From Rickettsia helvetica (GTDB lineage: Bacteria > Pseudomonadota > Alphaproteobacteria > Rickettsiales > Rickettsiaceae), in contig NZ_OZ018777.1 of NCBI RefSeq assembly GCF_963970025.1, positions 1 through 47,211 on the forward strand: 47,211 nt of DNA, written 5' to 3'. The number at the start of each line of letters is the position of its first letter. Position 1 is the first letter of the stretch. Shown one piece after another: positions 1-7,432 of the stretch. Under the pieces are notes generated by a model. The model ran no database searches. It was not told the DNA's origin and saw only the letters and a list, made by a program, of their open reading frames with translations. Position numbers and translations under genes: made by a program.

Positions 1-23
1 TCTTATCATTAGATAATGTATAA
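1..23. repeat. Terminal overlap, left copy (circular closure)
   Basis: The first 23 bases (TCTTATCATTAG followed by ATAATGTATAA) are identical to bases 47189-47211. Joining the ends through this overlap keeps one reading frame open across the junction, so the overlap is most simply an assembly overlap of a circular molecule of about 47,188 bp. Confidence 0.9.
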
Positions 24-484
24 TTCAGATTTTGTATTAATAAGCCTTCATTTTGTAATTGTCCGATTACTGATAATAATGCTTCAGGTGTTCTACTTTG
101 TAATGATAATACTTGACTGCCACGCCACTTCTTTTTCTTTAACCGTTTCTCTTTATTACTGGTATTTTGTTCTTCATCATATTGATATATATTATATTGT
201 CCTGTAGAGACGTTAATATCCGGTTGTTTGGCTATTTTTATTGCTGCCGCCATTGAAAGATTAACCGCATTTTGTACAGATTTTGGATCTACGCCCTCCT
301 CTTCTATACGTATACTGGATATTAGTAAATCTTCCTGTACATCCATTTGTTCAGTAACAGATATATTAATGTATGAGGAATCACCCTGCTTTTCTAGAGC
401 AGCTTGATTCTTACCAGCAATTGTTTGGAATGAAAATAATACAAATGCTACCGTAAGAAAAGTTTTATATAATTTATGTTTCAT
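1..484 (-). CDS. SIMPL (DUF541) domain protein, N-terminal part; continues across the circle join
   Basis: Read on the minus strand from an ATG at 484 the frame stays open to base 1. It continues at the other end of the window (47188 down to 46920, stop TAG), giving a protein of about 250 residues, normal for the SIMPL/DUF541 (YggE/BP26-like) family. The N-terminus has a basic start, a hydrophobic stretch of about 15 residues and an AGKNQA-type signal-peptidase site, so export to the periplasm is inferred. The family is linked to oxidative-stress tolerance and outer-membrane-associated proteins; the exact activity is unknown. The MAAAIKIAK and QVLSLQSRTPEALLSVIGQLQ stretches fit the family fold. 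A second, broken SIMPL gene lies at 15496-15904. Confidence 0.8.
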   Translation of the reverse strand, partial: MKHKLYKTFLTVAFVLFSFQTIAGKNQAALEKQGDSSYINISVTEQMDVQEDLLISSIRIEEEGVDPKSVQNAVNLSMAAAIKIAKQPDINVSTGQYNIYQYDEEQNTSNKEKRLKKKKWRGSQVLSLQSRTPEALLSVIGQLQNEGLLIQNLNYTLSNDK

Positions 485-541
485 AATATATTTTAATCCT
501 AAATTAATAACCATTATATCAGTTTTGCGAGTCTTTTAAAT

Positions 542-1366
542 CTATTTCTTTTTTGTCATTATCAGATTGTCAGGATCTTTAGCTTTTCCCAAAACACTGA
601 CATCACAATCTTGTATTGTAACGTTATTTGCTCCTGTGACAGTCAAATATCTTGGAAATTTAGTAGTTACTAAATATGCAGTACCTCCTGCTACTATTGC
701 CGAAAATAACACCACTAGGCACATATTCTTTAAAAAAGAATAATTACTGCACTCGACAACATAAGCAGCACTAGCAGATAGTTTTTTACTATATTCATCT
801 AGTTTTTGATCTACTGAACTTATATGTTTTGTGATATGAGATGTTAAACCGTGACTTACTTGATCTATTTCTGTTTTGTATTTCTGTATTTCCTCTGCGT
901 AGCCACTGATGATAGTACTATATGAGTCATGCAATGATTTTGTATATTCTTTTTGGATTTTATCCAGTTCTTTTGCAACATCCGGTATGATATTTGTTAC
1001 TGCTTCTTTTGTTTTTTCCGGTAATACAGTTAAAACTCCAACTTCATTTTGTAGTATCTCATACTGATTTTTTTGGGCAGTAATAGTTTTGTCAAACGTT
1101 TTGACTGCATCATTAAGTTGTTCTGCGCTACTAGATAACACTTTGCTCAATTCTTGCTGCTGCTTTTTCAGTGCTTTAGTAGAAAAACTCAATTGATTCT
1201 TTAATTTGTTCACTGCGTCGTCATCAATACTCGGTTCTACATTGAGAGGAGTGGCTAATTGTGATGATTCTGCACTATTGGTTGCATTGCTAGTATTTTC
1301 CGATATCTCTAATATATTTTGTTTTTCTTCTAAATCTTGGTTTTGATTATTTGATTCTTTTTTCAT
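542..1366 (-). CDS. Coiled-coil protein with one C-terminal membrane segment, conjugation-region unknown
   Basis: This 274-residue protein is not one I can assign to a family. Residues 1-50 are polar and Asn/Glu/Ser rich. Residues about 50-205 are a long helical, Lys/Gln/Glu-rich segment likely to form a coiled coil. One hydrophobic stretch follows (about residues 212-232, beginning MCLVVLFSAIVAGGTAYLV), then a roughly 40-residue tail. The topology suggests a rod anchored to the inner membrane. It is the last gene of the minus-strand series Fic-traD-this gene, 35 bp after the traD stop, so a role in mating-pair or relaxosome coupling is a guess from position only. The frame is intact although traD upstream is broken. 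Confidence 0.6.
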   Translation of the reverse strand: MKKESNNQNQDLEEKQNILEISENTSNATNSAESSQLATPLNVEPSIDDDAVNKLKNQLSFSTKALKKQQQELSKVLSSSAEQLNDAVKTFDKTITAQKNQYEILQNEVGVLTVLPEKTKEAVTNIIPDVAKELDKIQKEYTKSLHDSYSTIISGYAEEIQKYKTEIDQVSHGLTSHITKHISSVDQKLDEYSKKLSASAAYVVECSNYSFLKNMCLVVLFSAIVAGGTAYLVTTKFPRYLTVTGANNVTIQDCDVSVLGKAKDPDNLIMTKKK

Positions 1367-1401
1367 ATTGATTCCTCATTTTTAGTGTTAATATTGAAGT
1401 T

Positions 1402-3385
1402 TCAGGTTAATTTGAAAACGATTTTTCTTGGGCGTGTATCCTCTAGTTCTGCTTCTGACTCTGCATCAGATATTTCATTAATATCATAATTAATATCGTG
1501 ATCTGTACTTGCCATAGAACCTAGTGGGGTATTTTCAGTATCGCTATCATGGCTTGGTACTTTTTCTTTTAATGCTTGCTCTAATGCCGCTTCTTCAGAC
1601 AACGACAAAGGAATATAGCCTTTGTTTTTGCGTTCTACTTGTGCTGGTGTAAGTTGTAGCTTTGTTATCCGTATTTGGGGTTCAGGAAGACCTACAAAAC
1701 ATTCTAGATCCTTAAGGCTTGCTATATCATTTGTTGTGATTAAGGATTTTCTTTTTTCTTGCTCTGTATATGAGACGCCGTCTCTATGTTCGTGAGCTCC
1801 ATATGAGGTATTTTTTTGCTGCGATGCATACTCTATATTGCCAAATATATCAGTAATTAAACGAGCAGTACTTGGATCGGTACTTCTAAACATGAATTTA
1901 GTAGCAAACTGATCAAACAAAGTACTGCCTGCATAATGACCATATTTGTCAAAGAGTTGGTTTAAAGACTGGGTGGCTGCCATCACGCAACCACCATATT
2001 TACGTGATTCTGCAAGTAATGTTGAAAGAGAATTAAGCCGACCAAGACTTGCCAGCTCATCTATTACAAACCATATACGTCTTTGCTCGTTAATGCCTGA
2101 CTCGATTCAATAAGAGACTGCAAGTTCTAAGATGCAGGCAAGCAGCGGTAAAGTCACTTCTCGTTGCGACGGACTACTCGATAAGAAAAGCCAGCTATTA
2201 CTACCTTTTTCAATATTTTGAAAATACTGCTTTAAAGAAAATTGCTGCTTGCTATCTTGCAGCAGACAAATTGGTCTTACCGAGGTAGTCATGACAGACA
2301 AAATAGATTCTGCAGTAGTAGTATTATTTTTGGAAAAATATCTAGCTGCTCTTGTCCCTTGTAGTAAATTTGCTAAATCCTGCCTATTTACTTTAGTAAG
2401 TATCTTTTTAAGAGCAGTAATAGTACGGCAATCTTTCTTGATTAAACTCTCAACACATGAGGTAAATAGTATCTCACTACTATTTTGCCAAAACTGATCA
2501 TTGCCACCTCCAGTACTCCGTTTATCGAAAGAAAAAAGAACTTTAGCAAATTTCTCAAGTCTTGGATCTACCTCGCCTATTGCTACGTTATTAGATGTTG
2601 CATCTTGCCAAAAGTCTCATGAATGAGAACGAGCATCTAATGGATTAAATATGATATCGCCTCTATTTGGATCATAATATTGCTCTATCATCTCGCCGGT
2701 CTGATCTACTACGATAGCTGGATGTTTTGCATCTCTTACTTGGGGCAGTAATGTATTAATGAGATTCGTTTTACCGCTACCAGTACTACCTGTAACTAAG
2801 AAATGTCTAGTTTCTGTGTTCTTGATTAAAGGCATGTCACCGATGTGAAACTTACCTATTAAATTATGTTTTTTGAGATATTTTCTTACTTCTGAGGCGG
2901 TTTTAATTGTGCTGCCGCTGATATGCTTTGTTGCCCTTGCAGTCTTACCAAACTTGCTCCATATCATAAACCACTAGAAACACTAAAAAGACTGTACTAC
3001 CTGCAGCAAGGAAAAGGATACTTGCTATATAATCTTTAAGCATCATATAGGCTTGCTTGTATTTTGGCGTATTTAAGATAGTTGTGACTTTAACACTCCT
3101 TGATGCCTTATCTATAGATAGATCATATATATCGATCCTTGGCTTACGTCTCTTTGAATCTTCAGATATTTTAGGTGTAATATCCCAAATAAAATCTACA
3201 AAAGATGCTCGCATATATGTTTTAGCAGCAAATATATTAATTGCTTTATATTGTGGCAGAGTTAAGAAAACGACTAACAAAGCTGCAATGACAAAAGACC
3301 AAAATGTTGACACTCCAATAACCTGCCTAAACATCCTTACTTTATGGATGAATATTTGTCCGCCTCTGGTGTAATCATCTAACAT
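1402..3385 (-). pseudogene. traD: F-type coupling protein TraD, decayed (one frameshift, two in-frame TGA codons)
   Basis: TraD is the hexameric inner-membrane ATPase that links the relaxosome to the type IV secretion channel. The N-terminal part (ATG at 3385, MLDDYTRGGQIF) matches F TraD and carries two membrane segments. The frame is lost by a 1-nt shift near 2970. From 2967 down to 1402 a single frame holds the rest: Walker A GSTGSGKTN, the FNPLDARS motif, Walker B FVIDELASLGR and Q/G motifs (GGCVMAATQ). It is interrupted only by TGA at 2617-2619 and 2107-2109. The acidic C-terminal tail (DSDTENTPL onwards) is retained. The first TGA falls where F TraD has Trp (NPLDAR, three residues, then WD). 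The N-terminal piece begins just after the Fic stop. Loss of coupling-protein function is likely. Confidence 0.88.
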
Positions 3386-3401
3386 TTTAGTACCTATTTT
3401 C

Positions 3402-3983
3402 CTAACTATCTGCAAATTCTATAAGTTTTTTATAATCAAAATTATCAGCTTCTTTTAGTGCTTCTATATATAGTTTTCTAACTACACCATCTTGCGTTAG
3501 TGAACCCTTACCCCAACCAAATCGCGGTTGATTATTGCTAATTGCTACAAAATCTGCAAATAACCTCGAGAACCTTCCGTTACCATTGGGAAAAGGATGA
3601 ATGAACACTAACCTATGATGTAATCTTACAGCGATCTCGCGTATGGAATACACATTGTGATCTTTCCAATAACAAACATCTCCAAACAGCTTTTTTAATT
3701 CCTGTGCGATATATACACTATGTACACCTATATTTGTCTGTGTTTTCCTGAATTCACCTGCCCATTTCCAAGTTTGATCAAACATCTTGTGATGAAGCTT
3801 TTGGGCAAATTCTAATAAATATATATCCTTCCTTTTTCGTCTAAAAAGCCACTGTTCTGCCTGTACAATATTAAATTGTTCCCATTCATTTAATTCATGT
3901 TGAGTTGTTAAATGTCTAGGTATTAGGTTATGAACCTCATCAGCATTTAAAGGAGTCGCCCCCTCTGGGTAATCAAATTTCAT
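3402..3983 (-). CDS. Fic-domain protein, mobile mystery protein B family
   Basis: Fic proteins usually transfer AMP from ATP to a target protein. Here the signature HPFPNGNGRFSRLFAD lies at about residues 131-146. The start KFDYPEGATPLNADE and the middle FRKTQTNIGVH fit the mobile mystery protein B family (TIGR02613 as I recall it), about 190 residues. The Mg-binding acidic residue of the classical HxFx(D/E)GNGR motif is Asn here, which I believe is usual in this subfamily, so AMP transfer is not assured. The start is set at 3983 because that ATG overlaps the stop of the HTH gene upstream (ATGA), indicating translational coupling. The pair behaves like a toxin-antitoxin or mobile-element maintenance module; that role is inferred. 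Confidence 0.85.
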   Translation of the reverse strand: MKFDYPEGATPLNADEVHNLIPRHLTTQHELNEWEQFNIVQAEQWLFRRKRKDIYLLEFAQKLHHKMFDQTWKWAGEFRKTQTNIGVHSVYIAQELKKLFGDVCYWKDHNVYSIREIAVRLHHRLVFIHPFPNGNGRFSRLFADFVAISNNQPRFGWGKGSLTQDGVVRKLYIEALKEADNFDYKKLIEFADS

Positions 3984-4432
3984 TGCCAAATGTCTTTTAT
4001 ATTATTTTTTAGTACTTCTTCTTTAAGAATTTCTTTTTGCTTTTTCTGCATATTATCAAGTACTTTCTGATCTTCGAGTAACATAGAATGAGATATAGAG
4101 TGCAATTGATTTGTAATATATTGTTCTGCTTGCTGATCTATTGCAGTTAATAAGTCTTTTTGCGGGACTAAAGCATATACTACTCTACAACCGAGCCCTT
4201 CTGCTACCTTCTCTAAAGTGCTTAATGTCACATGTTTTAACGTTTCATCTTTTTCTATACGTAAAATTCTTGGTCTGCTAAGATTACTTCTTTTTGCTAA
4301 TTGTAACGCTGTCATCCCCATTGCTTGCCTTATTGTTTTAATCCACCCTTCCGCCGGTATGGTGATATTATCAAAAGGTTTTAGTTGTTGTTTTAGTTGC
4401 TCACACATTAATTTTCTAAATGACCATTTCAT
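3980..4432 (-). CDS. HTH (XRE-type) regulator, mobile mystery protein A family
   Basis: A 150-residue protein with a helix-turn-helix near residues 35-65 (MTALQLAKRSNLSRPRILRIEKDE). It is followed by TLSTLEKVAEGLGCRVVYALVP and a charged helical tail. This layout fits mobile mystery protein A (TIGR02612 as I recall), the standard upstream partner of the Fic-type protein B. The two genes overlap by four bases. It probably represses its own operon: a 9-bp inverted repeat (AAGTGTAAT / ATTACACTT, 6-nt spacer) lies 15 bp upstream of its start. Confidence 0.85.
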   Translation of the reverse strand: MKWSFRKLMCEQLKQQLKPFDNITIPAEGWIKTIRQAMGMTALQLAKRSNLSRPRILRIEKDETLKHVTLSTLEKVAEGLGCRVVYALVPQKDLLTAIDQQAEQYITNQLHSISHSMLLEDQKVLDNMQKKQKEILKEEVLKNNIKDIWQ

Positions 4433-4446
4433 ATTAACCTTACTTT

Positions 4447-4470
4447 AAGTGTAATTTATTTATTACACTT
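4447..4470. promoter_or_regulatory. Inverted repeat upstream of the HTH-Fic operon (candidate operator)
   Basis: AAGTGTAAT at 4447-4455 and ATTACACTT at 4462-4470 form a perfect 9-bp inverted repeat with a 6-nt spacer, 15-38 bp upstream of the HTH gene. The same half-site, in the opposite arrangement, occurs in the palindrome at 7001-7029. Autoregulation by the HTH protein is inferred. Confidence 0.5.
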
Positions 4471-4509
4471 TTTTATGAAAAAAGCAATTTATATGTTACT
4501 AATTTATTT

Positions 4510-4653
4510 TTAATTTTGTTTTAACCATGATACTAATACCGCTTTTGAGTATTTACGGTGATGTTCATCCTTTGCAGAATGATAGTATCTTACTGCCTTC
4601 TGCCAACTTTGATGCTTTTCGTGTAATGATTTAAGTAGTTGTGCTGCGTACAT
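4510..4653 (-). pseudogene. C-terminal tail of a lytic transglycosylase (VirB1/SLT-like), frameshifted remnant
   Basis: A short minus-strand frame, MYAAQLLKSLHEKH then SWQKAVRYYHSAKDEHHRKY, ends at TAA 4510-4512. It resembles the end of SLT-type lytic transglycosylases, where a YAAxxLxxL helix and a W(xx)AVxxYHS motif follow the catalytic domain. No catalytic domain is present: upstream, in another frame, is the TPR-like gene 4590-5117. The two were either joined by a deletion and then shifted, or are unrelated neighbours. Peptidoglycan-cutting function is lost. Confidence 0.45.
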
Positions 4654-5117
4654 GATAATGTTATGCCGCTAAAATAATATGCTACGTAATTATCGGGATG
4701 AGCTTTGATTGATGATTTAAAGCAACATAATGCAGATCTATAGAATTTTTGTTTGTTTGGAGATTTTTTCAGTAACAATAATTGCTTGCCTAGCTTTAGC
4801 CACGCATCATCTTTACCGAGTTTTAAAAAACTTATTAATACTGTGATTGTTCTAGAGGTAAATGATTCTGATGAGGATTGGATATTATAGTCATGAGATA
4901 TACTAATTAATCTTGCTGCTTTAGATTCAGTTTTAGCTTTAGTTTTATATTTTGTACTTTTTTGTGAATGAGGTTTTTGTGGTGACTCGCAAGAGCTGCT
5001 AGCGTTCCGAGAGGTAGTACGAGCTAAAGTTTTGTAGGGGCTAGCAAAAGAAGTAGGTACTACCCTACTATTATTGCCAACACAGTGATGATGTGATATA
5101 TTCATAAATGACCTCAT
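4590..5117 (-). CDS. TPR-like protein with Ser/Thr/Lys-rich N-terminus
   Basis: 175 residues. Residues 1-102 are low-complexity (SSSCESPQKPHSQKSTKYKTK) and identical to the N-terminus of the chimeric gene at 11299. Residues about 103-160 look like two tetratricopeptide helices pairs (DAWLKLGKQLLLL, then ALCCFKSSIKAHPDNYVAYYFSGITL). This copy therefore seems to be the original and the other the chimera. The last 25 residues read out of frame over the transglycosylase tail at 4510-4653, so the natural C-terminus is probably lost. TPRs mediate protein-protein contacts; the partner is unknown. A TTGACA-N17-TAAAGT promoter lies at 5246-5274, with a 12-bp hairpin in the leader. Confidence 0.6.
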   Translation of the reverse strand: MRSFMNISHHHCVGNNSRVVPTSFASPYKTLARTTSRNASSSCESPQKPHSQKSTKYKTKAKTESKAARLISISHDYNIQSSSESFTSRTITVLISFLKLGKDDAWLKLGKQLLLLKKSPNKQKFYRSALCCFKSSIKAHPDNYVAYYFSGITLSCTQHNYLNHYTKSIKVGRRQ

Positions 5118-5141
5118 ATTTATTTATGGGTTATTGCATTT

Positions 5142-5184
5142 ACCAGTAAACACAAACCGTCCAAAGTTTTCAGTGTTTACTGGT
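5142..5184. promoter_or_regulatory. 12-bp stem-loop in the leader of the TPR-like gene (left arm copy)
   Basis: ACCAGTAAACAC (5142-5153) and GTGTTTACTGGT (5173-5184) are exact inverted repeats with a 19-nt loop, lying between the promoter at 5246-5274 and the ATG at 5117. It could be an operator or an RNA leader hairpin. A second copy lies at 11232-11274. Confidence 0.45.
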
Positions 5185-5245
5185 TTTTCTTTTTATAAGG
5201 TAGTTTCTACTTTATTATCAGCTATCTCTGCTACCTCATACTTCT

Positions 5246-5274
5246 ACTTTATTAAATATATTTTAGTGTGTCAA
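5246..5274 (-). promoter_or_regulatory. Sigma70-type promoter for the TPR-like gene
   Basis: On the minus strand TTGACA (5274-5269) is followed after 17 nt by TAAAGT (5251-5246), giving a leader of about 120 nt before the ATG at 5117. The identical promoter in the right arm (11142-11170, plus strand) would drive the chimeric gene at 11299. Confidence 0.5.
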
Positions 5275-5324
5275 GAAAAATTACCTTGGGCATGGTATTT
5301 TTTAATTAAAACTGAGTCTGATTT

Positions 5325-5822
5325 ATGAAATTGTCAATTCCTATACAAAAATTCTTAAAGAAAAATTTAATTAAACTTGGATTGAAAAGAAAAGACTTTG
5401 CACAAAAAATTAATATGACGTATCCAACAGTGACTAGGCTTATTAATGCTTCTAGAAATAATCCTGAATTTATGACAATTATTACTCTAGCTGATTTTTT
5501 TCATTGCTCTATTGATGAAGTTATAGGACGAAAACAATATATATTGTGTAATGCACAGCAACAACAATTTTTACAATTACCTTTACACAAAGTGCAAAAA
5601 AACCTTATCTCATTTATTAAGAATAAGTTAGTCTTAGAAAAGATAACCGCTTATCAACTAGCCAAAAAATTAAAACTTGGCGAAACTGTTATTCATGATT
5701 TTATAAAAGATGGTAGTAATATAAATATCCTAAGTAGTCCTGTCATTATAAAATTAGCCAATTATTACTGTATTTCTTTGGATATTATGATTAACAGAAC
5801 TCTAGTATCTAATGAATTTTAA
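5325..5822 (+). CDS. Two-domain XRE-family HTH protein (left arm copy)
   Basis: 165 residues with two tandem helix-turn-helix units. The first is at about residues 10-65 (LGLKRKDFAQKINMTYPTVTRLINASRNN). The second is at about 88-155 (LEKITAYQLAKKLKLGETVIHDFIKDGSN). Each is followed by an LADFFHCSIDEVI or LANYYCISLDIMI helix typical of XRE/Cro domains. It is divergent from the TPR-like gene and convergent with the ribbon-helix-helix gene. Its position in the rep/par module suggests a copy-number or partition regulator, but no target is shown. An identical copy lies at 10594-11091. Confidence 0.75.
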   Translation: MKLSIPIQKFLKKNLIKLGLKRKDFAQKINMTYPTVTRLINASRNNPEFMTIITLADFFHCSIDEVIGRKQYILCNAQQQQFLQLPLHKVQKNLISFIKNKLVLEKITAYQLAKKLKLGETVIHDFIKDGSNINILSSPVIIKLANYYCISLDIMINRTLVSNEF

Positions 5823-5873
5823 CATATTATTATATAATAGTTATACATGATATATATAATAGATAAATAATCG

Positions 5874-6131
5874 TTATACATTACTTTGTTTTTTATCAAT
5901 ATATTCTGAAACTATTCTTACCATAAAACTAGATCTATTTCCTTCAGTTGGATTGCTTTTTAAGTAATTATTAAGTTTTAAGTAAAATGAATCTGACATA
6001 GAGATCATTCTTCCTTTATATGTATCTTTTTTTTCTTGATATTGTGGGATTTGTGGGTCACTACTTTGAATAAAATCAAATTCTAGTTTTGAAATAGCAT
6101 TAGGATTTGGTATACTTTTTATTTTTTTCAT
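5874..6131 (-). CDS. Small partition-type ribbon-helix-helix protein downstream of parA (left copy)
   Basis: 85 residues. The C-terminal half (RMISMSDSFYLKLNNYLKSN through RSSFMVRIVSEYI) has the short beta strand plus two helices of ribbon-helix-helix/CopG proteins. The N-terminal half is polar. It follows parA by 48 bp on the same strand, the usual place for the centromere-binding partner (ParB/ParG/Omega-like) of a ParA ATPase, so a partition role is inferred. An identical copy is at 10285-10542. Confidence 0.65.
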   Translation of the reverse strand: MKKIKSIPNPNAISKLEFDFIQSSDPQIPQYQEKKDTYKGRMISMSDSFYLKLNNYLKSNPTEGNRSSFMVRIVSEYIDKKQSNV

Positions 6132-6179
6132 ATTTAAAATATATTATTCAATAATCATTATATAATAACATTATAATTA

Positions 6180-6875
6180 TTATATATCTATTGTATAAAA
6201 TTGTTTTAGTTTATCTTGTATTTCTTGACTAATATTCTCTATTTCTCGTACCGCTTTTTGATCTTGTGGAGTCTGTTCCACCACTCCTCTACCACTTTTT
6301 ATAGAATGTTTAAATGCTACTCTTTCCTTAATATAAGATTGCAGAATATAATGAGGCATAATATTATTTTGTTCAAAAAACAACGATGCTTCTGCTATCG
6401 CAGTATCAGAGTATATTGTAGGTACCTTATTATATAATAAAAATAGTGGGATTTTTCTATTTTGAACTAACTGTAATTGTTTCATAATAGTTATCAATGA
6501 TTCTACCTCCCACAATTCTACTGGTGATGGAGAACAAGTAGTAATCACGGCATCACTTCTCAATAATGAACTTCTCATATTTGAGTCATCAACTCCTGGG
6601 CTATCAATCAAAACGATACAACCTTGTTTTTTTTTATCTTCTGCAATTTCTAATAAAGCCTCACCTCGTACTCCAGCTACAAAAAGCTTATTAATTTTTT
6701 CACCAGCTTCAATCATATAATCTCGAACCTTAGACCACTTTGTGACAGTACCTTGAGCATCAGCATCTAATAATGCAACCTTTTTTCCTTGATTTAATAA
6801 AGCAGTAGCTAAATTTAGACTGAATGTTGATTTTCCTACTCCACCCTTTGTGCTGGCAATTGTGATGATATACAT
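6180..6875 (-). CDS. parA: ParA-family partition ATPase
   Basis: 231 residues with the deviant Walker A KGGVGKS at residues 10-16, the A' motif LLDADAQGT and Walker B VLIDSPG. The length fits the small type Ib ParA without an N-terminal HTH. ParA moves plasmid copies apart by ATP-dependent binding to the nucleoid. The small DNA-binding gene 48 bp downstream is the probable partner. The region upstream (6900-6940) carries a perfect 18-bp inverted repeat, a likely operator or centromere. The last 49 codons or so lie in the inverted repeat and occur again as a headless fragment at 10090-10234. Confidence 0.92.
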   Translation of the reverse strand: MYIITIASTKGGVGKSTFSLNLATALLNQGKKVALLDADAQGTVTKWSKVRDYMIEAGEKINKLFVAGVRGEALLEIAEDKKKQGCIVLIDSPGVDDSNMRSSLLRSDAVITTCSPSPVELWEVESLITIMKQLQLVQNRKIPLFLLYNKVPTIYSDTAIAEASLFFEQNNIMPHYILQSYIKERVAFKHSIKSGRGVVEQTPQDQKAVREIENISQEIQDKLKQFYTIDI

Positions 6876-6899
6876 AATGTTATATGGATTATATTTGGA

Positions 6900-6940
6900 T
6901 TAATTAATTATTATATATCTATTATATAATAATTAATTAA
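6900..6940. promoter_or_regulatory. 18-bp inverted repeat upstream of parA (candidate par operator or centromere)
   Basis: TTAATTAATTATTATATA (6900-6917) and its exact complement (6923-6940) are separated by 5 nt, 25-65 bp before the parA start. The whole 6876-7090 interval is nearly pure A/T and has no gene. Partition sites commonly sit here, but the base composition makes some palindromes expected. Confidence 0.45.
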
Positions 6941-7000
6941 TAACACCTTGTAATAATATAATCAACTTAATTTTTATATATTGTTTAATTTAACATATAC

Positions 7001-7029
7001 ATATATTACACTTTAAAAGTGTAATATAT
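7001..7029. promoter_or_regulatory. 29-bp palindrome between parA and the RHH/rep genes
   Basis: ATATATTACACTTT (7001-7014), one base, then its exact complement (7016-7029). It lies just upstream of a TTGACA at 7043-7048 and TATTAT at 7064-7069 (15-nt spacing) that could start the RHH-rep transcript. The core TTACACTT half-site is shared with the operator-like repeat before the HTH-Fic operon. Confidence 0.5.
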
Positions 7030-7098
7030 TGTATTATGATACTTGACATTACATTATGTTTAATATTATTATGAATATAAAATATAATTTTGACGTTT

Positions 7099-7290
7099 AT
7101 GGCTATATTAAAACATGATGTAAAAAGAGTAATGATATCTATGCCAAAGTCTTTTCTGAAAGATTTAGATGCTCATTTACAAAATTTTGCACTTACAGAT
7201 AGAAGTAGGTGGATTTTAGAAGCCGCAAAGGAAAAACTAGCTCAAGAAAAGGTATTACTTAATGAAATTAATGAAAATAACAAGGAATAA
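7099..7290 (+). CDS. Ribbon-helix-helix (CopG-like) regulator upstream of rep
   Basis: 63 residues from the ATG at 7099 (MAILKHDVKRVMISMPKSFL); an upstream TTG is less likely. The strand KRVMISMP, then helices LKDLDAHLQNFAL and RSRWILEAAKEKL match the RHH fold of plasmid copy-number and antitoxin repressors. It sits 142 bp before the rep start on the same strand. Repression of rep is inferred from position. Confidence 0.65.
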   Translation: MAILKHDVKRVMISMPKSFLKDLDAHLQNFALTDRSRWILEAAKEKLAQEKVLLNEINENNKE

Positions 7291-7427
7291 ATAAGGAGTT
7301 AAGTATACAACCTTCGCTCCTTAATTTATTGATAAGATAATCTTTGCCCGGATCTCTTATAAAAAGATATTACATAAATAATAATAAAAAGTCAAGGTTT
7401 TTAGGTACTTAGCTCCATAAAAGGAGC
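7288..7427 (+). promoter_or_regulatory. Rep leader with competing hairpins; Shine-Dalgarno sequestered
   Basis: AAGGAG at 7293-7298 can pair with CTCCTT at 7317-7322 (flanked by complementary AT runs). GCTCC at 7412-7416 pairs with GGAGC at 7423-7427, which is the rep ribosome-binding site, 5-6 nt before the ATG at 7433. CGCTCCTT (7315-7322) can also pair with the AAGGAG of the ribosome-binding site, so the two structures are mutually exclusive. This resembles translational copy-number control; the function is inferred. Confidence 0.45.
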
Positions 7428-7432
7428 ATAAA

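Larger units (their letters stand above)
4810..6326. repeat. Left arm of a perfect 1,517-bp inverted repeat flanking the rep region
   Basis: Positions x and 16416-x are complementary from 4810 to 6326 against 11606 to 10090. Identity breaks after TAAAGA at the outer end and before GAAAGAGTAGC at the inner end. The arm holds the N-terminal part of the TPR-like gene, the two-domain HTH gene, the ribbon-helix-helix gene and the last third of parA. All stretches I compared are identical. Confidence 0.92.

Noticed and set aside
2249..2497. Plus-strand frame of 82 codons inside traD
   Set aside because: It is the antisense of clear TraD coding sequence and shows no family features.
5134..5328. 64-codon frame before the two-domain HTH gene (and its copy at 11088-11282)
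   Set aside because: It starts with TTG, runs through the promoter and leader hairpin of the divergent gene, and has no recognisable protein character; the ATGA overlap with the HTH gene alone is weak support.
6180..6198. Repeat of TTATATATCTATTRTATAA at 6180 and 6911 as iterons
   Set aside because: The first copy is the coding end of parA, and only two matches exist in very AT-rich DNA.
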